Made by a program: the position numbers and the translations under genes
Source of the DNA: Acanthosoma haemorrhoidale
Taxonomy: Eukaryota > Arthropoda > Insecta > Hemiptera > Acanthosomatidae
Assembly: GCA_930367205.1 (NCBI GenBank)
Contig: OV884011.1
Coordinates: 106,507,139 to 106,571,138, forward strand
Reading direction: 5' to 3'
Length of the DNA stretch: 64,000 nt
Shown here: positions 1-12,163 of the stretch, piece by piece
Layout of the letters: each line of letters starts with the position of its first letter
How positions within the stretch are numbered: the first letter of the stretch is position 1
Notes under the pieces: model-generated
What the model was told of the DNA's origin: nothing
Database searches by the model: none
What the model saw: only the letters and a program-made list of their open reading frames with translations

Positions 1-165
1 TTGCTAAGAGTCCGCTTTTCTCGCCGGTCGTGCTAAGACTGCCCGTTTATCTCATCCCCACTCCTAGGAGTATAAGGGAAGATGCTCACCAGATGTGAAG
101 GTTCCTGGCCATGATATGCTCAAATATCATGAATGTTACAATATATATATGTATCAAAGCGATGT
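1..165. repeat. Dispersed repeat T, copy 1 (cut by window start)
   Basis: The first 165 bases are repeated in the same orientation from 2056. Shared landmarks are TTGCTAAG, GTGCTAAGACTG, CATCCCCACTCCTAGGAG followed by TATAAGG, and AAATATCATGAATGTTACA leading into an AT tract. Small indels and substitutions between the copies show they are old. This copy runs off the left edge, so its true start is unseen. No protein motif is recognised. It could be an end fragment of a larger transposable element or a SINE-like unit ending in an (AT)n tail. Confidence 0.7.
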
Positions 166-2055
166 TCAATTCACAATGTATCACTTATTTCTCATTATTT
201 CTTCTTTAGTTCTTTTCACTTTAATATTTATCAAATGGGTGTTCGAAATCAGTTAGATAGGTTATTTGCCTTGAAAAGCTGTCCTAACCTTTAACATGAC
301 CTTTGTTGCCAACTTGCCAACCAAACTTGTGTAATATTTCTAACCTTCCGCCGTACATGGACTGTTGACACTGTCACAGTGGTGCAAACGAGCAGATGTT
401 ACAGTCGCCAATAAAACAAACTGCTGTGAGAAAAGTGAATCACAAAAGTCAAAACTAATTCTTTGCACAGCTGAGTCCTTCTGTCAAATATTTATATAGT
501 ACACATAAGAGTATATAATATAGAAACGACTGCAGTTCGAGCCTTAGATATAAATGATATGAGAGAACGCAGTAGGCACCCCTGGGAACAGTGGGTGACC
601 TTTACCGGCGGAATCCCGCGGAGTGGTAACCTGTCCAATAGGCTTCAGAGGATAAATCTTGCCAACGGTCATCCGTCTAACGAGCTAGTTCTTATCTCCA
701 CGTCTATGTAGTTTTTTTTATCTCCATTCAGCGCAGGACCATTAACTTGACTGCCACGAAGCTACAGTTCTCCAAGAATGAAAAATAGTAGTATAATAGT
801 AGTTAGCAAATTACTTCTAGACATCTAATCCGATACCTGAACATGGAAAGCTCAGATTTAGTATATTCATTGAAACGTTAGCTTAGATTGATGAAGAAAA
901 GATGTGAGATATTCATAAAATTCCTTGCATGATACGGTCACAGGACGGTAGATACATATGATAACTGTGGATATAATTATCAAAATGATACAACGGATAA
1001 TAGATACTATACAGCAGTTGTTCTAGACAAGCGCTCACTTGGGCCCCACGCATTACGCCCAACCGACAAGAAACTAACAGACATTTCAAACTACTTCTTA
1101 CCCTTAAAGACAATTAATTGTTCAAAAATAACAACAATAGAAACAAAGACTGATTCAGACAATGACTACCCCTTAGTGTCAAACCCTGGATTATTCTTCG
1201 CATCCGATCCCTGCTATCCAGAATCCTCCGCAAGATAGCCAATGTTCCATTAAGCTTCAACGATCGTACCCATTAATCTTAACAACGCATTTATTCAAGT
1301 CCGGTCGGCATCAGAAATCCCATTGCCGCCTTCCTGTCCATCACAATCCGCATGCTTATGCTCTACAGTTCTATCTCATTCCTGGCAAAACAGAGCGACG
1401 CCTTAAGTGGAGGCGGCCTCGCGATCTCCTCCAAACCAACTAGTATTTTATTTCTTGTGAACTATGTGTGATAAAGATTTAATATTTTAGTTAAAGCTAT
1501 TTTGGTCACCTTGTCCCACCGGAGAAATTCCTAAGCACTGCTTAAATTACGTTGTATTTTGTTGTAAATATATTAATACATATAATGAAACCTACCTCAT
1601 TTTTTACCATTTCTTTTTCTACTTTATTTGATCAAATTACCTTAACAAATTAGGCAGGTACGTCATGAGATCTTTAATTCAAATTGTTTTATGTCTTTGA
1701 CATAGGAATTTATCCCGATTGAATCGCCCGATCTCAAGGCTAATGTTGTAGTTATTAATAAATTGAGAAACTAGGAATTGTGAAATATATTCAAATAAAA
1801 TGGTTATAACAAATAATTATAATTATTTAGAGTGCTGACAAAAAGTATAAAAAAAAATATTCAATTCCTTTTAAAATAGGATATTTACTACTAATTACAA
1901 AAAACATGAAATTTGAGCTCAATTTCTTTTAATGGATCCATAATAAAACAATATTAATATCACCCAATCGATGATCTTTCTGTAATCCAATCAACGTTAC
2001 TTTCGCTGTTGATTCTTCTCCTCTCTTCCTGTATGGTAACTGCCAGTTCGGGAGC
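166..2055. other. AT-rich stretch without a recognised gene
   Basis: Apart from slightly more GC-rich patches around 560-700 and 1150-1440, this is A/T-rich sequence with frequent stops in all frames. The open frames seen (66 and 73 codons, minus strand) have no recognisable motif, and the second overlaps repeat T. No splice-site pair, tRNA or transposon terminus stands out. Confidence 0.6.
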
Positions 2056-2192
2056 TTGCTAAGTCCGCTCTTCTCGGCGATTGTGCTAAGACTGGTTTCC
2101 CGCTCATCCCCACTCCTAGGAGTATAAGGAAAAAAAATGACCCTTACCATATGTGAGGGTCATGATCTTCACTCTCAAATATCATGAATGTT

Positions 2193-2240
<48 letters not shown>
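2056..2240. repeat. Dispersed repeat T, copy 2, ending in an (AT)n microsatellite
   Basis: This segment matches positions 1-165 in direct orientation, with the landmarks described there. After ATGAATGTTACA the AT tail, short in copy 1, has expanded to an uninterrupted alternating AT run at about 2196-2239 (44 bases). The spacing between copies is about 2.05 kb. Direct repeats at this distance could be terminal repeats of one element, but nothing coding lies between them, so two independent insertions are equally likely. Confidence 0.75.
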
Positions 2241-2241
<1 letters not shown>

Positions 2242-3485
2242 CTTAATGAAAATAATAAATTGGTTAAATGATGCAAACAAACCAAGAATTTCGCTACTAA
2301 AACTTCTATGAGAATGAAATTTTGTATGTTATTTTCATATAAATGATTTGTGATATTGCATTTATTTAAAATTAATGTTTTAACTTTAATTTAAAATTAG
2401 AATTTTATTTGTCTAATATTTGTAAAACAAATTGGAATACATACCACAACCAGTAATTACAATAAAGTACTGATAATCTATTTAATTTAAATCTCGAGGG
2501 TAAGTGAATCTTAAGTTTTAGAAGAAGGGTGTTAATATACTTCTAGCTAATTTCATTATCACCTTATTCCTTTTTTTCCCTCTCGTTAACATTAATGGGA
2601 AAGCTAAGGTAATTTATTTGTTATAGATTTAAATCAAGATCAAATACCAAGATGCAAAGCAGATTTTTCCGTATTCTAGACAAAGTTTAAATGTTGTGAA
2701 ACCTTTAAACTCAAAGGTTCACGCGACCGTTTGTCATCTTTCTAACCCATTAGCAGGCTCGAGACTTTTGGTATTTTGTCGTTAGCACGACCTACATCCT
2801 CAGGGGAACTCCGAACCCCTCTTGAATGCAAAGTGGCAACTCATCGGGCATTTCGGGTGCCCGTCCGCCTGTAAGCGACTTCTTGTCATTGTGTTGCAAC
2901 ACAGTGCTGAATACACAACACGCATGTATTAAACATAATATAATAAGCACAGCATCTTTTCACCGTGAGAAATAAGAGTTGCTTACTATGAATAAGTGAA
3001 TGTTCTCTCCCGACATATCATGAAGTCCGACTTTCATGTCGAACTTCACGAAGCCCTGTTACTATATGTCGCAACCGGTTTCCTCTGCTTCGTAACATTT
3101 ACACTTTCCACTGCGAACGCGATAAGCGCGTTGAACTCCTCAAAGCCTCTTAGTAAACGACGACTCAATGAGTAGAAGTACGTGATCTCAAGCTAAGGCG
3201 CTTTTTGGTTCCCCAGCATTCGCTGTATTTTGTCAAAAGTTCAAACCCCTATTTTTTTACTTTTTTTGAAACCCGTAAAATTCTTTTTTGGATTAACATT
3301 CTAAGGCCTTGGCTAGGAAAATTATTTATAGTGCTCAAAGCACACTCCAGAAGAAACGTTCGACTCCATTATGGTGCATTAAGGGTACTTACTAGGGTAG
3401 GAAAGACTGTATGTACAGTACAACCTCAAAGACCAGTATTCCAGATATTTTGTTAATGTAACATAAAAATTTAAATAACAAGAAT
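2241..3485. other. Gene-free stretch with a short strong hairpin
   Basis: Mostly AT-rich, with a more GC-rich patch at about 2740-2900. A compact hairpin is visible: TGAAGTCCGAC (3021-3031) pairs with GTCGAACTTCA (3038-3048), an 11-bp stem with one G-T wobble and a six-base loop. No coding motif is recognised; an 83-codon frame at 3205-3456 looks accidental. Confidence 0.5.
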
Positions 3486-3910
3486 AACTTTATTATGATA
3501 AAATTACAATCTGTCTCATTGGGCAATAAGTAATTGTGATAAATGTTTTCATTCATACCATATTTACAATTTTCATTCATACAGTATTTACAAACAGCCC
3601 AGAGACCTCCCAAATCCTCATGATTGTCACCTCCCTCGCATGCGGAAGAGGTAGCGGAGTCTTGGGAATTCCCCCACGCTCCTCCGTCAGCCACGTCACC
3701 GGCTACGAGCGCGAAAGCCACATTCGCTCAGGACATGATTGGAGAAGCTGGCCATTGCCAGGGCTCCCACTGTTACGCATTTATAGCAGGTCGCGAGGCA
3801 ACTGCCGTTTTATTGTCCAAGGAGGATTATAGGAATGAGTGAATCTGCTAGGGGATTAGGGTGGTTGGATAGGTTACTATGGAATTACATGAACTTGGAA
3901 GGGATGAGTT
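3486..3910 (+). repeat. Dispersed repeat R, longest copy (R1)
   Basis: Three other places match parts of this segment: 3486-3805 resembles the reverse complement of 34738-35055, its left end resembles 53338-53392, and 3805-3905 resembles the piece captured in the mariner element at 50174-50295. On the plus strand one frame reads PPRSSVS, then SGHDW, SWPLP and YSRSRG; the copy at 34.8 kb encodes nearly the same words on its opposite strand, with length differences that are multiples of three codons' bases. On the other strand the unit ends in an AATAAAG-like signal (about 3488-3495), so the true transcript direction is unclear. It may be part of an LTR, a retroelement 3' region or an unnamed coding repeat. 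Confidence 0.75.
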
Positions 3911-6900
3911 CGAGAATGTAAGGTATGTTAAGATCGTTCTGAAGGGTGACACAATAAGGGACATTTACTATTGTTCTCAGGACTTTTGATTGAAAGGATT
4001 GGATACGCTTGATGTTCGACTTTTTTTCTGTCCCCAAAGCTCTATTCTGTATGTCCTGATTGGCTTATGTAAAACTTTGTAAATTTGTAATTTGTTTTCT
4101 ATTGATAGATAGGATGTCCTTTGAAGTAGTCTGTACAGTTGTCCAAAGCGAAAAATTTAAATAGTAAGTATGAGATTTTCAGCTTTAACTTATACCATTT
4201 TTGAGTTTTTTACTTTTATCCAACAAGCCTTATGTAAAATGAAGATTTTTATGATAATTTTTCTTTAATAGTTCTCGGTTTCTTAGATAATCCTCTTGTT
4301 GAGTAATTTGCCCTTATATCTGTTGGTTAATTGCCCTTATATCATTATTTATTTCCTATATATTTATATCCACAAATCCTTACCACATTTATTTGCCGTT
4401 TTGAGTGCCCAATATCGGATCCTGATGAGGCTACAAACGAACCGAGTGAAAGGAAATGCATTCAGATTTCCCTTAGCAGCCTTGCCCCGGAAAACTATTT
4501 TCCGCACGAGAGGTTGCTAGAGGCTACGCCCCGTTGGTCCCAAGTTCATAGGCCCCTTGCTGTGTCATCGCCGCTGTGCACTATCGTCTCACCAATTACA
4601 CGACCTCTTTATTCTCTTCTGTCTATTAGAAAGTGGTACACCCCAATGGTTTTTTTTTAATTGTTTGTGGGAGCTTAAAGAAGTAATATCTTAGTGAAGG
4701 TGGCGAGTGAGAAAGTTTCTCTAGCCCTATTTTCCGGGATAAGTACTTAAAAAATATTTTAAATTTGCAGCCGTTAAGCATGCGGAAATGCGAATGTCAT
4801 TACGTTTATAATTTTACTATGAAATATTAAATTAATATTGTATATGTCTATAGTACGGTGTACTGATTAATATAACGCCTCGTGATATTAAGGTTCAAAA
4901 ATCAACTATTCTCATCATATCATTATTTATTTAATTAAAATACTTTTTTTTGTTTTGTTAACACGACTTACTAAGTATTAACCCTCTTTCTACTCACAAG
5001 AGTTCATTTTATTCTGAAAAAATTATAAGTGAAACATAATAAGCTCTTCACAAGCTTCCATGGTAAGAGCTAATCATGTTTGTTAAGGAAAAGCCATGTA
5101 AGCCAAGTAATTGTTGCATATAGTCGGTCTTCTGTATAAAGTAGTTAAAATGCACTATTAAAGACTAACAAGAGGTCGACGGATGAAAAGGCTTGCGAAG
5201 ACACTTTCCTTTAATTTGCCACAGTAGGAAGCCGTTTCAGAGCACAAGAGAAGCGATGCTAGGATGAAAGTTTTTGAAAGTCGCCCAGCCCTCGGTCCGG
5301 TGTCTGATGAACATCGGGCCGTTAAGTGTGTCTGGTCCGTCTGTATCTGATCTTACTGATCTGGACCACACGGTGAACATACTACAAGTCATCGGAAGTA
5401 ATTATGCTGCTCTTTGGCAGTAGGAACTTATGTGTGCAGTCTACGAAGCTACTGGTCTGCATGTGCCCTTTCAATGGATTTGTACAGACAGTGTCCTTAT
5501 TTTAAAACACCATATATTTATCGCTCTTTAACATATATACATATATAACATATAATCTAATTCCCAAGCGATAAAAAAAAAAGAGGGAAACTTAACGTAC
5601 TCACCATTTAATAGGACGGGGTTCTAGAGAACCAGCAGTATTAATTTGTTGTTCTTCGGAATAGTAGTATTGAAACACACATGACACATGTGCATTTCTA
5701 TTGTTTTTCAAAAAAAAGCTTAGAGTCTTATCACATTTTTATTTATTGATATACCAGCATTAGTCGACGTTCTCCTATTCAGGCTTCCATTTTAGTCCAT
5801 AGTCCTTTCTCAGGACAATTTACAGCACGAAAAGTAAATTTACATATTCATAAGAACAATAAAATACAAGAACACTTAATTTAAGTGATTAAATTTGATT
5901 AGTTTAAGAAGATTAAAACAATGTGAAGAGTATAACAACACACCTTTGAATGATATTAGATTTTATTATTTATGTATATATATTTATTACAGATATTTTA
6001 TACTGTCTATTTTTGTTGTTTGCTAATCAATGGTTCTAATTTGTACTGCTGTGAAAGGGCGATATTCTATTTCCAAGTAACCCTTCATTATGGGCTCCAA
6101 AACTCATTATAAATTTAGTGTCACCGACTGCCCCAAGTATGGAGCCGCAGATAAGTAAGGAAATAAGATACAAATGAATGTATAAAGATGGGAGACGAAA
6201 TTTAGAAGAAACTTGTTTTTTCATCTAATTGGTATTTTTCTATTATAAATGAGATATTTAAATCATCTATTTTGATAGTAAAATACAAAGTGAAGTCAAG
6301 TGAAGTGTGACGAACGACACTAAGGATGGAATAAAGGATTCTTTACGGTTTAAAAATGATTTTAGTGATACTTATAATGACTTTTCGCTATAATTATCCA
6401 TTAAAGGATCATTGCAAAACATGTATTATTAATCATGACGTCGATATCTGCAATACTTAAAATGATAATATCTAATCTGTATTACTAATTAATTTTTGGG
6501 TATTATATTACGATCAGTCGTATGTAACTACCACGCAAAATGTATCATGTCTCGAAAAAAACACTCATAGAGAAAAAAGTAATGGTAATTTTTATGTAAC
6601 TATAGTTGAAAAAAGCAATAACATATTTTTTATAGTCACACATGTCACAACTTTAATTCGATATCCTTTTCCAAATTATTTTATTTTTTTGGTTGCAATT
6701 AATTAGTTAAAGGCACTCATGTTTGATGGAAAGATGGCTATAAGTTTATCCTTATATCAAAGGGGTCCTCAAGTTAAAACTCATGTCTTTTAAGTTGAAT
6801 AGAGGACTTACAAAGATTAGGACTGACAGACACGTGGTGATAACATAAGGGTTTATGATTTTGAACGAAATGCTATAAAAAACATTTAACAAAGAAATTA

Positions 6901-9900
6901 TACTCTTTTGTAGCGCGCTATTCAAGAGTAGACAAGCGTTTCTTTGTTTCATAGCCAGCCCCTTTAAACCTCTCCCTCACCACGGACTAAGTGGAGCTTT
7001 TTTGAATAGGCGGACTCTACAACGTAGAAAGGACGAAAAATAGCTTGCAATTATTTCCATAAGAGGCCCGGTTCCTAGAAGCTAGCGTGTCCTTGCAAGA
7101 GAAAGCTGTCATGTTGTGCCAGTCACAAAAGAGTATTTGGCCTGGACACTTCGCCAAGAAGGGGGGGTCCTTGTACAGGAATATTGACGGGAGACTTATC
7201 CTCCTTTTTGGACAGTGTCATTTATGCGGGGTTTAAAATGACGGCAGTGGACTGCATATTGTGGCGTAGTAGTCCCATATGAGGCGTATTCGATACGGTA
7301 TAAATGCCCTCAATTCAACTCCCCTTGTTGATCGACAATACATCCTGAAGTATGCAAATTTTTTTTTAAAGACATTTTGAACACAAAGGGGGGGATGCCT
7401 CGATGGATGTTTCTTCTTTATCTAAGTTTTCCATCTTCCATTTATTCTACTTGGTCCGATTCTTCATAGCTTCCTCAAGTATTTTTCTGTTTGGACTATC
7501 CAATGAAATGTGCATTAGTTGCAATTGTTTCCTAGCTAAGTAAGTAAGTGACTTAGAGCATTTTCGTTATTGACAATCCTATGTTCTTCATACCCCAATC
7601 TGCCTGGAATGAATGTTTACATGGCGGGAGTTATTGCTGTAACTGACGTTCCTCTTTTAACAGCCCAATAAACTTCTGAAACTTGGTACCATTGATTTTC
7701 TGGCAAATAGTCGGTGTCTCACTTAAATATATAATTTGGAGCAATCACTAGCGTTGCCTCCTCTCGTCCAGTCCTGAGATAGCCGTCATATTCCATTCCA
7801 TGTTATCTGAGAATTATTCCTTGTGTTGTCAAATTGGCTTAGCTAGGTGGGCTACTCCCTCGCCACAACGGATCCAATAAATACAGTTTTATGCTATTAC
7901 GTTTTTTCTTCATTAATTTAATACGTTTGTCTTTTAAATGTTTTAGATTTTAAGTTGTAATAGGTAATCCTATTATCCTCATTCTTATGCTTCGAATTCC
8001 TGGGAGAGTTAATTATAGTTAACATCCTTGTGTTGATAAGTGTTTATCAACTGTGCATACTTACTTTCTTTGCTTTAACCACGACTAGTAGAGACCGGTG
8101 CTGTTATCGCCGAGTAAACAGATGGCACACAGTTTCCTGCTCATTGACAATCTACCTATACCGAAAACATATCCCTCAATGCATTCAGTACTCAGTTAGA
8201 TGTTTGATGAGAAGATAGTAAGATCAGTCTTGTTATCTGAGCTGTGGTGCAACGCTGAAGTACTGTTCGCCGTGAACGAACTACAACTGTTTGGCTAGAC
8301 ACTGTAGTCTTTCCTACCCTGTTAAGAGTAAACAAGAGCAAAATGTCTCAATTAGAAAAATGTTTTTTATTTGTTTATTGTCGATTGAACTTTTGCTGTA
8401 TGATAAATACACGATCAGCTTAATGCAGTGGATATAAATATACAATCTATACTGGACGTATGTATTAGTTAAAGACCTAACTGGGTCATAACAAGAACAT
8501 CGTTTTCTTAACGACTACTATATACAACGAAGCCCATTCCCGCTCATTAACATTGTCGGAGGATCTATTTCTGGAGCAGACTAATGAACCTCGATGCAAA
8601 GTTCCCTCCTCCTTTACACTTCCGGTGCCTGTTCCAGGGCTGGGCATTTGCCTCTCTTCCAGTAACTTCCGGGGCCTGCGAAAACATCTGTGCGTCTGTC
8701 GGTTCTTCGGCGTCCCCTGAGGCCAGAGAGCCCATTTCTAAACGTGTAAACAAACACTCGAGTGGTTGAAGAGGTATTCGATAGAAGCACTTGGGAGAAC
8801 GCATATCTGCTCTTGGTGTGATTCTAGCAGCTAGTTGGAAAAAGCGGAAATAATTCGTCTGAGGAATAAATATTTTTACGAAGATATGTAAATTATTTTG
8901 TCAGGATTTATACTTTTATTTTGTTACATGATTAATTTGTACCTGTAGCATGGTAGGTGTGTTAGAGACACCACGCTATTCCTGGCTTGATTGATATAAC
9001 GATTAAGGGGAAATTTGTTGGTAGTGCCTTGCACATCTCCTTAATAACCTCCTAACATAGTTTTCAGGCATGCCGGCAAGTAACCTATGAGAGGCGTTGA
9101 CTGTACGTATGGTTACTAATTGAAGAATGTTTTGATTTCGGAATTTCTTGAGGAATCATGGTTAAAAATACTGATTTCAATTTAAAATATGTTATTAAGA
9201 ACCACGGTTGGTAAAACTTCAAGCGTAAACGATACTGCTGACTTCCCAATCCTGAAGTCAATATATAAGTGGGGAATAATACAAGTCGCACTAAATCTGT
9301 GCTGAGCCTGCAATATGTGGCTCTTCGAGAGGCTTAGGATAGGGCCTTTTTATCTCCGAAGCCGCAGGATTTACTTGCCTTTTTATTTGCTCTCTTTCGA
9401 AACAATCGACTTTAGGGGCGATAACCCTTTTTATTTTATCTTAGCTCTAATCATCTACGCTTTTAGAGGCATGGCCCACAAAATATTTATAGTTATATAA
9501 AGTCGATATATTTATTTTATTTTTTAATGCAATATGTAAACAAAAAACTAGAAATATTCTATAGCGTCGTTTCTAGTGTTATATTATAGCTTTTGTTATA
9601 ATTATTATAAAAAAAAATATCCCCTTCTCCTGAGATACATGGCACCCCTCTTGAAAATTATCCGGCCTTGATTATTAAAATGCCCAGCTGGGATGGTGGA
9701 GATCATGAACCAACGATGTACGGATATGAATCAACATCATTTCATTCACGTATTCATATTATGGGGTCTTTGCGATGCTTTTTTATTGGTATTCTTTAGG
9801 TGATGGAAATGACAACATGTGTTATTGGTCGTATTTAAAGTGCGAAGTATTTATAGTCAAATCGTTTTCGTCCGTCCCTTGAATTGTTTCTTGACTGTAC

Positions 9901-11983
9901 TATTTTGCCTACGAGGAGAATACTCAATTGGAATATAGATCACTGAAGGCCGTTACTCTGAGACAGCAGTAAATCCCAGACGCGACCACTGCCCGATAAG
10001 GAAGACACGGAAGAGTCCGTAGGCTGCAGTAGGTTATCGTTAGCAGTGACGGACTAGGACGTCCGTTAGTAGGCTGCTCGTATGTGAGGGTTCCCTGACC
10101 CACTTCTCCGCCTCCAGTTGGTCAGCTGCCCGAGTGGACTTGTAGGAGACCTCGCTCTTCCAAACGAGGGGGATTGGTGATTCACTTTGTTGGAAATCGT
10201 TTCATTAATATAATCTTTTTCGTTGAGGTGGGACTGTACTAGGTACAATAAAACCTTCATGCCATCTATGGTTTGATGTGAAAAATCTTCGTTTTACCAA
10301 TGAAAAGGCTGGGGCAAGGTTGTTTAAAAGCGACAAACAGTGATAAACCTAATAACTTTGGTTAATCTCCTCATTAAAATGATCAGCAATGTTTGTAATA
10401 TGGGAATATAAGTTCTAGGATGGCATTGCAATGGCCCTACTTAGCATAAAATAGCTTAATAAATGTTTAGAACCTTGTTTAATATGTTTTGTGGTTAAGA
10501 CATAAGGTGACCTATCGTGATATTCTCGTAATCAAAGGTTTCTTTATGAAAAGATGCTTATATTGCATAAAGTTAGCGGTAAGAAACTATAATGAACTAT
10601 AATAAACCTTTTAAAGTCAAAATCAAATGTTTTTTTTTTTAAATAGTCTTCGCAGTCTCGGCCCAAATTTTATAAATTTTAAATAGTCCTCATCAGTGTT
10701 GGCTGCTTCTAAAATTTAAAATCGCCAGCAAACATGCTCCAGAACCTGGTTTTGCTTTAAGAGAAAAATGTCTACTAATACTGAAAGGAAAGGACTTATT
10801 TAAGTAGTATTTGTGTGAAGAAACTTTTCATACCGGAAAAAGCTCTAACCTTATTCAAGAAAACAATTAGAAGCAGTATAAATAATATTTTCTATAAATA
10901 AATTTGCTACCCACCACTTTCTTGTCAATATTACTACAGAACCTTTTATTTATTTCAGTATGCCTTATTAAATTTCAAATGGGCTGTTCCCAAGTACACG
11001 CCTTTTCTTTCAAATCTTATTAAGTAAGTTTACTCTCGTATATGCCGTATTTTCTTAAGGCGTCAATTAGGTCGGCTTTGTCCTGGGGTTTCCTTAAAAG
11101 ATTTTCTGTTCTAGTTAAAGCCCCAGAGTGCCGCTTCCCCATAATTACAATGACAATGAGAAGACCCCTGTCGGCCTGAATAAATTCCAGCATTGGTAAG
11201 CGGGTGGTGCAGGCGCAGAACAGCGCTGGGTGATTGCCGCCTGGTAAGGGCCATTGTGTTATTATGCTGTTCTAATGCACGGAGTCCTTTGTGTAGCGTA
11301 TGAGGAATGGCGAAGACAATCGGCAATCAGGGGGCTTCGTGTCTCGTATCCTCTGACGCTCTTGTATGCAGTCGGAGACATTTTAGCTAAGTTCCGGTAC
11401 AGCCAACGTCTGCATGAACGTACTTATTGCAGAGCACGAAAGGACAGCCTTCTTTTGTCAAACTGTATTTCACCATCTACCATCCAATCTACGGATAGTT
11501 ACATACAATAGATTTTTATCTGAATGTTGAGCTCAAGACACGCCGGCAGTACGGTAAACAACATCTAATGACAGAAATCACGGGAAACAATTTATATTCA
11601 AAACACCTGAAAAAAAATTTGTCTTCTTTCGGTATCTTTTTTGCATCGATTTGGAGCTCAGAAGCAATTTAGGATTTGATGTTATAATCAGTTCAATGCG
11701 CCCTTATTAAAGGCGATAACGCAAATCTAAAATTTGAAAAACCCTCTTCGTTTGGTTGTATAAAACCTATTTTCCGAAGAGGTCTTTTTTGTCAATATTA
11801 AAGCCATTTTCAGTCATCATCATTGAAGGTAGTTACATATATACTTTCGTTTAAAAATAGTTTTTATGGTTTTGTTAGTGCCTTTATTCTCCCTTACCCG
11901 TCCACCCAGTCATTATGGATCCCTTGTTTGACATAGAGACATGAAATTTTTCATGGAAGTTTTATTTGATAACCTGAATAGAC
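3911..11983. other. Long AT-rich interval without a recognised gene
   Basis: About 8 kb with no supported gene. GC content rises locally near 5160-5490, 6950-7470, 8540-8800 and 9940-10150, but frames there are short and carry no known motif. A hammerhead-like core (CTGATGA ... GAAA) lies at 4422-4451. A weak hairpin (TGGTCC ... GGACCA) lies near 5325-5370. Homopolymer A and T runs of 8-12 bases are common. Nothing resembling a transposase, reverse transcriptase, tRNA or convincing exon pair was found. Confidence 0.55.
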
Positions 11984-12163
11984 AAGTGTCATTGATTAAT
12001 CACCGATCATTAATTATTTTATCGTTTTAAATTAAAGTTACAAAAGGCAATTAAAACAGCCATCAAAGTAAGAAAATAAACCCAGCAGACCTATTAGTTT
12101 TCATTTATGACTATAAAAATAACATAACCATAAAATGAATGATTGGTCATTAATCAATCACTT
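11984..12163. mobile_element. MITE-like element with imperfect inverted termini
   Basis: The left end starts AAGTGTCATTGATTAATCAC and continues CGATCATTAATTATTTT. The right end, reverse complemented, starts AAGTGATTGATTAATGAC and continues CAATCATTCATTTT. This gives roughly 30-35-bp imperfect inverted repeats flanking about 115 bp of AT-rich, non-coding DNA, a typical size for a miniature inverted-repeat element. No clear target duplication is visible at the edges (GAC on the left, GGT on the right), so the superfamily is unknown. It could also be a decayed fold-back sequence. Confidence 0.5.

Noticed and set aside
2196..2239. Regular AT repeat considered as a possible array
   Set aside because: It is a plain dinucleotide microsatellite; there are no spacers, so it is not a CRISPR or satellite array.
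4976..4990. TTAACCCTCT, resembling a piggyBac terminus
   Set aside because: No partner terminus at a TTAA site and no transposase sequence.
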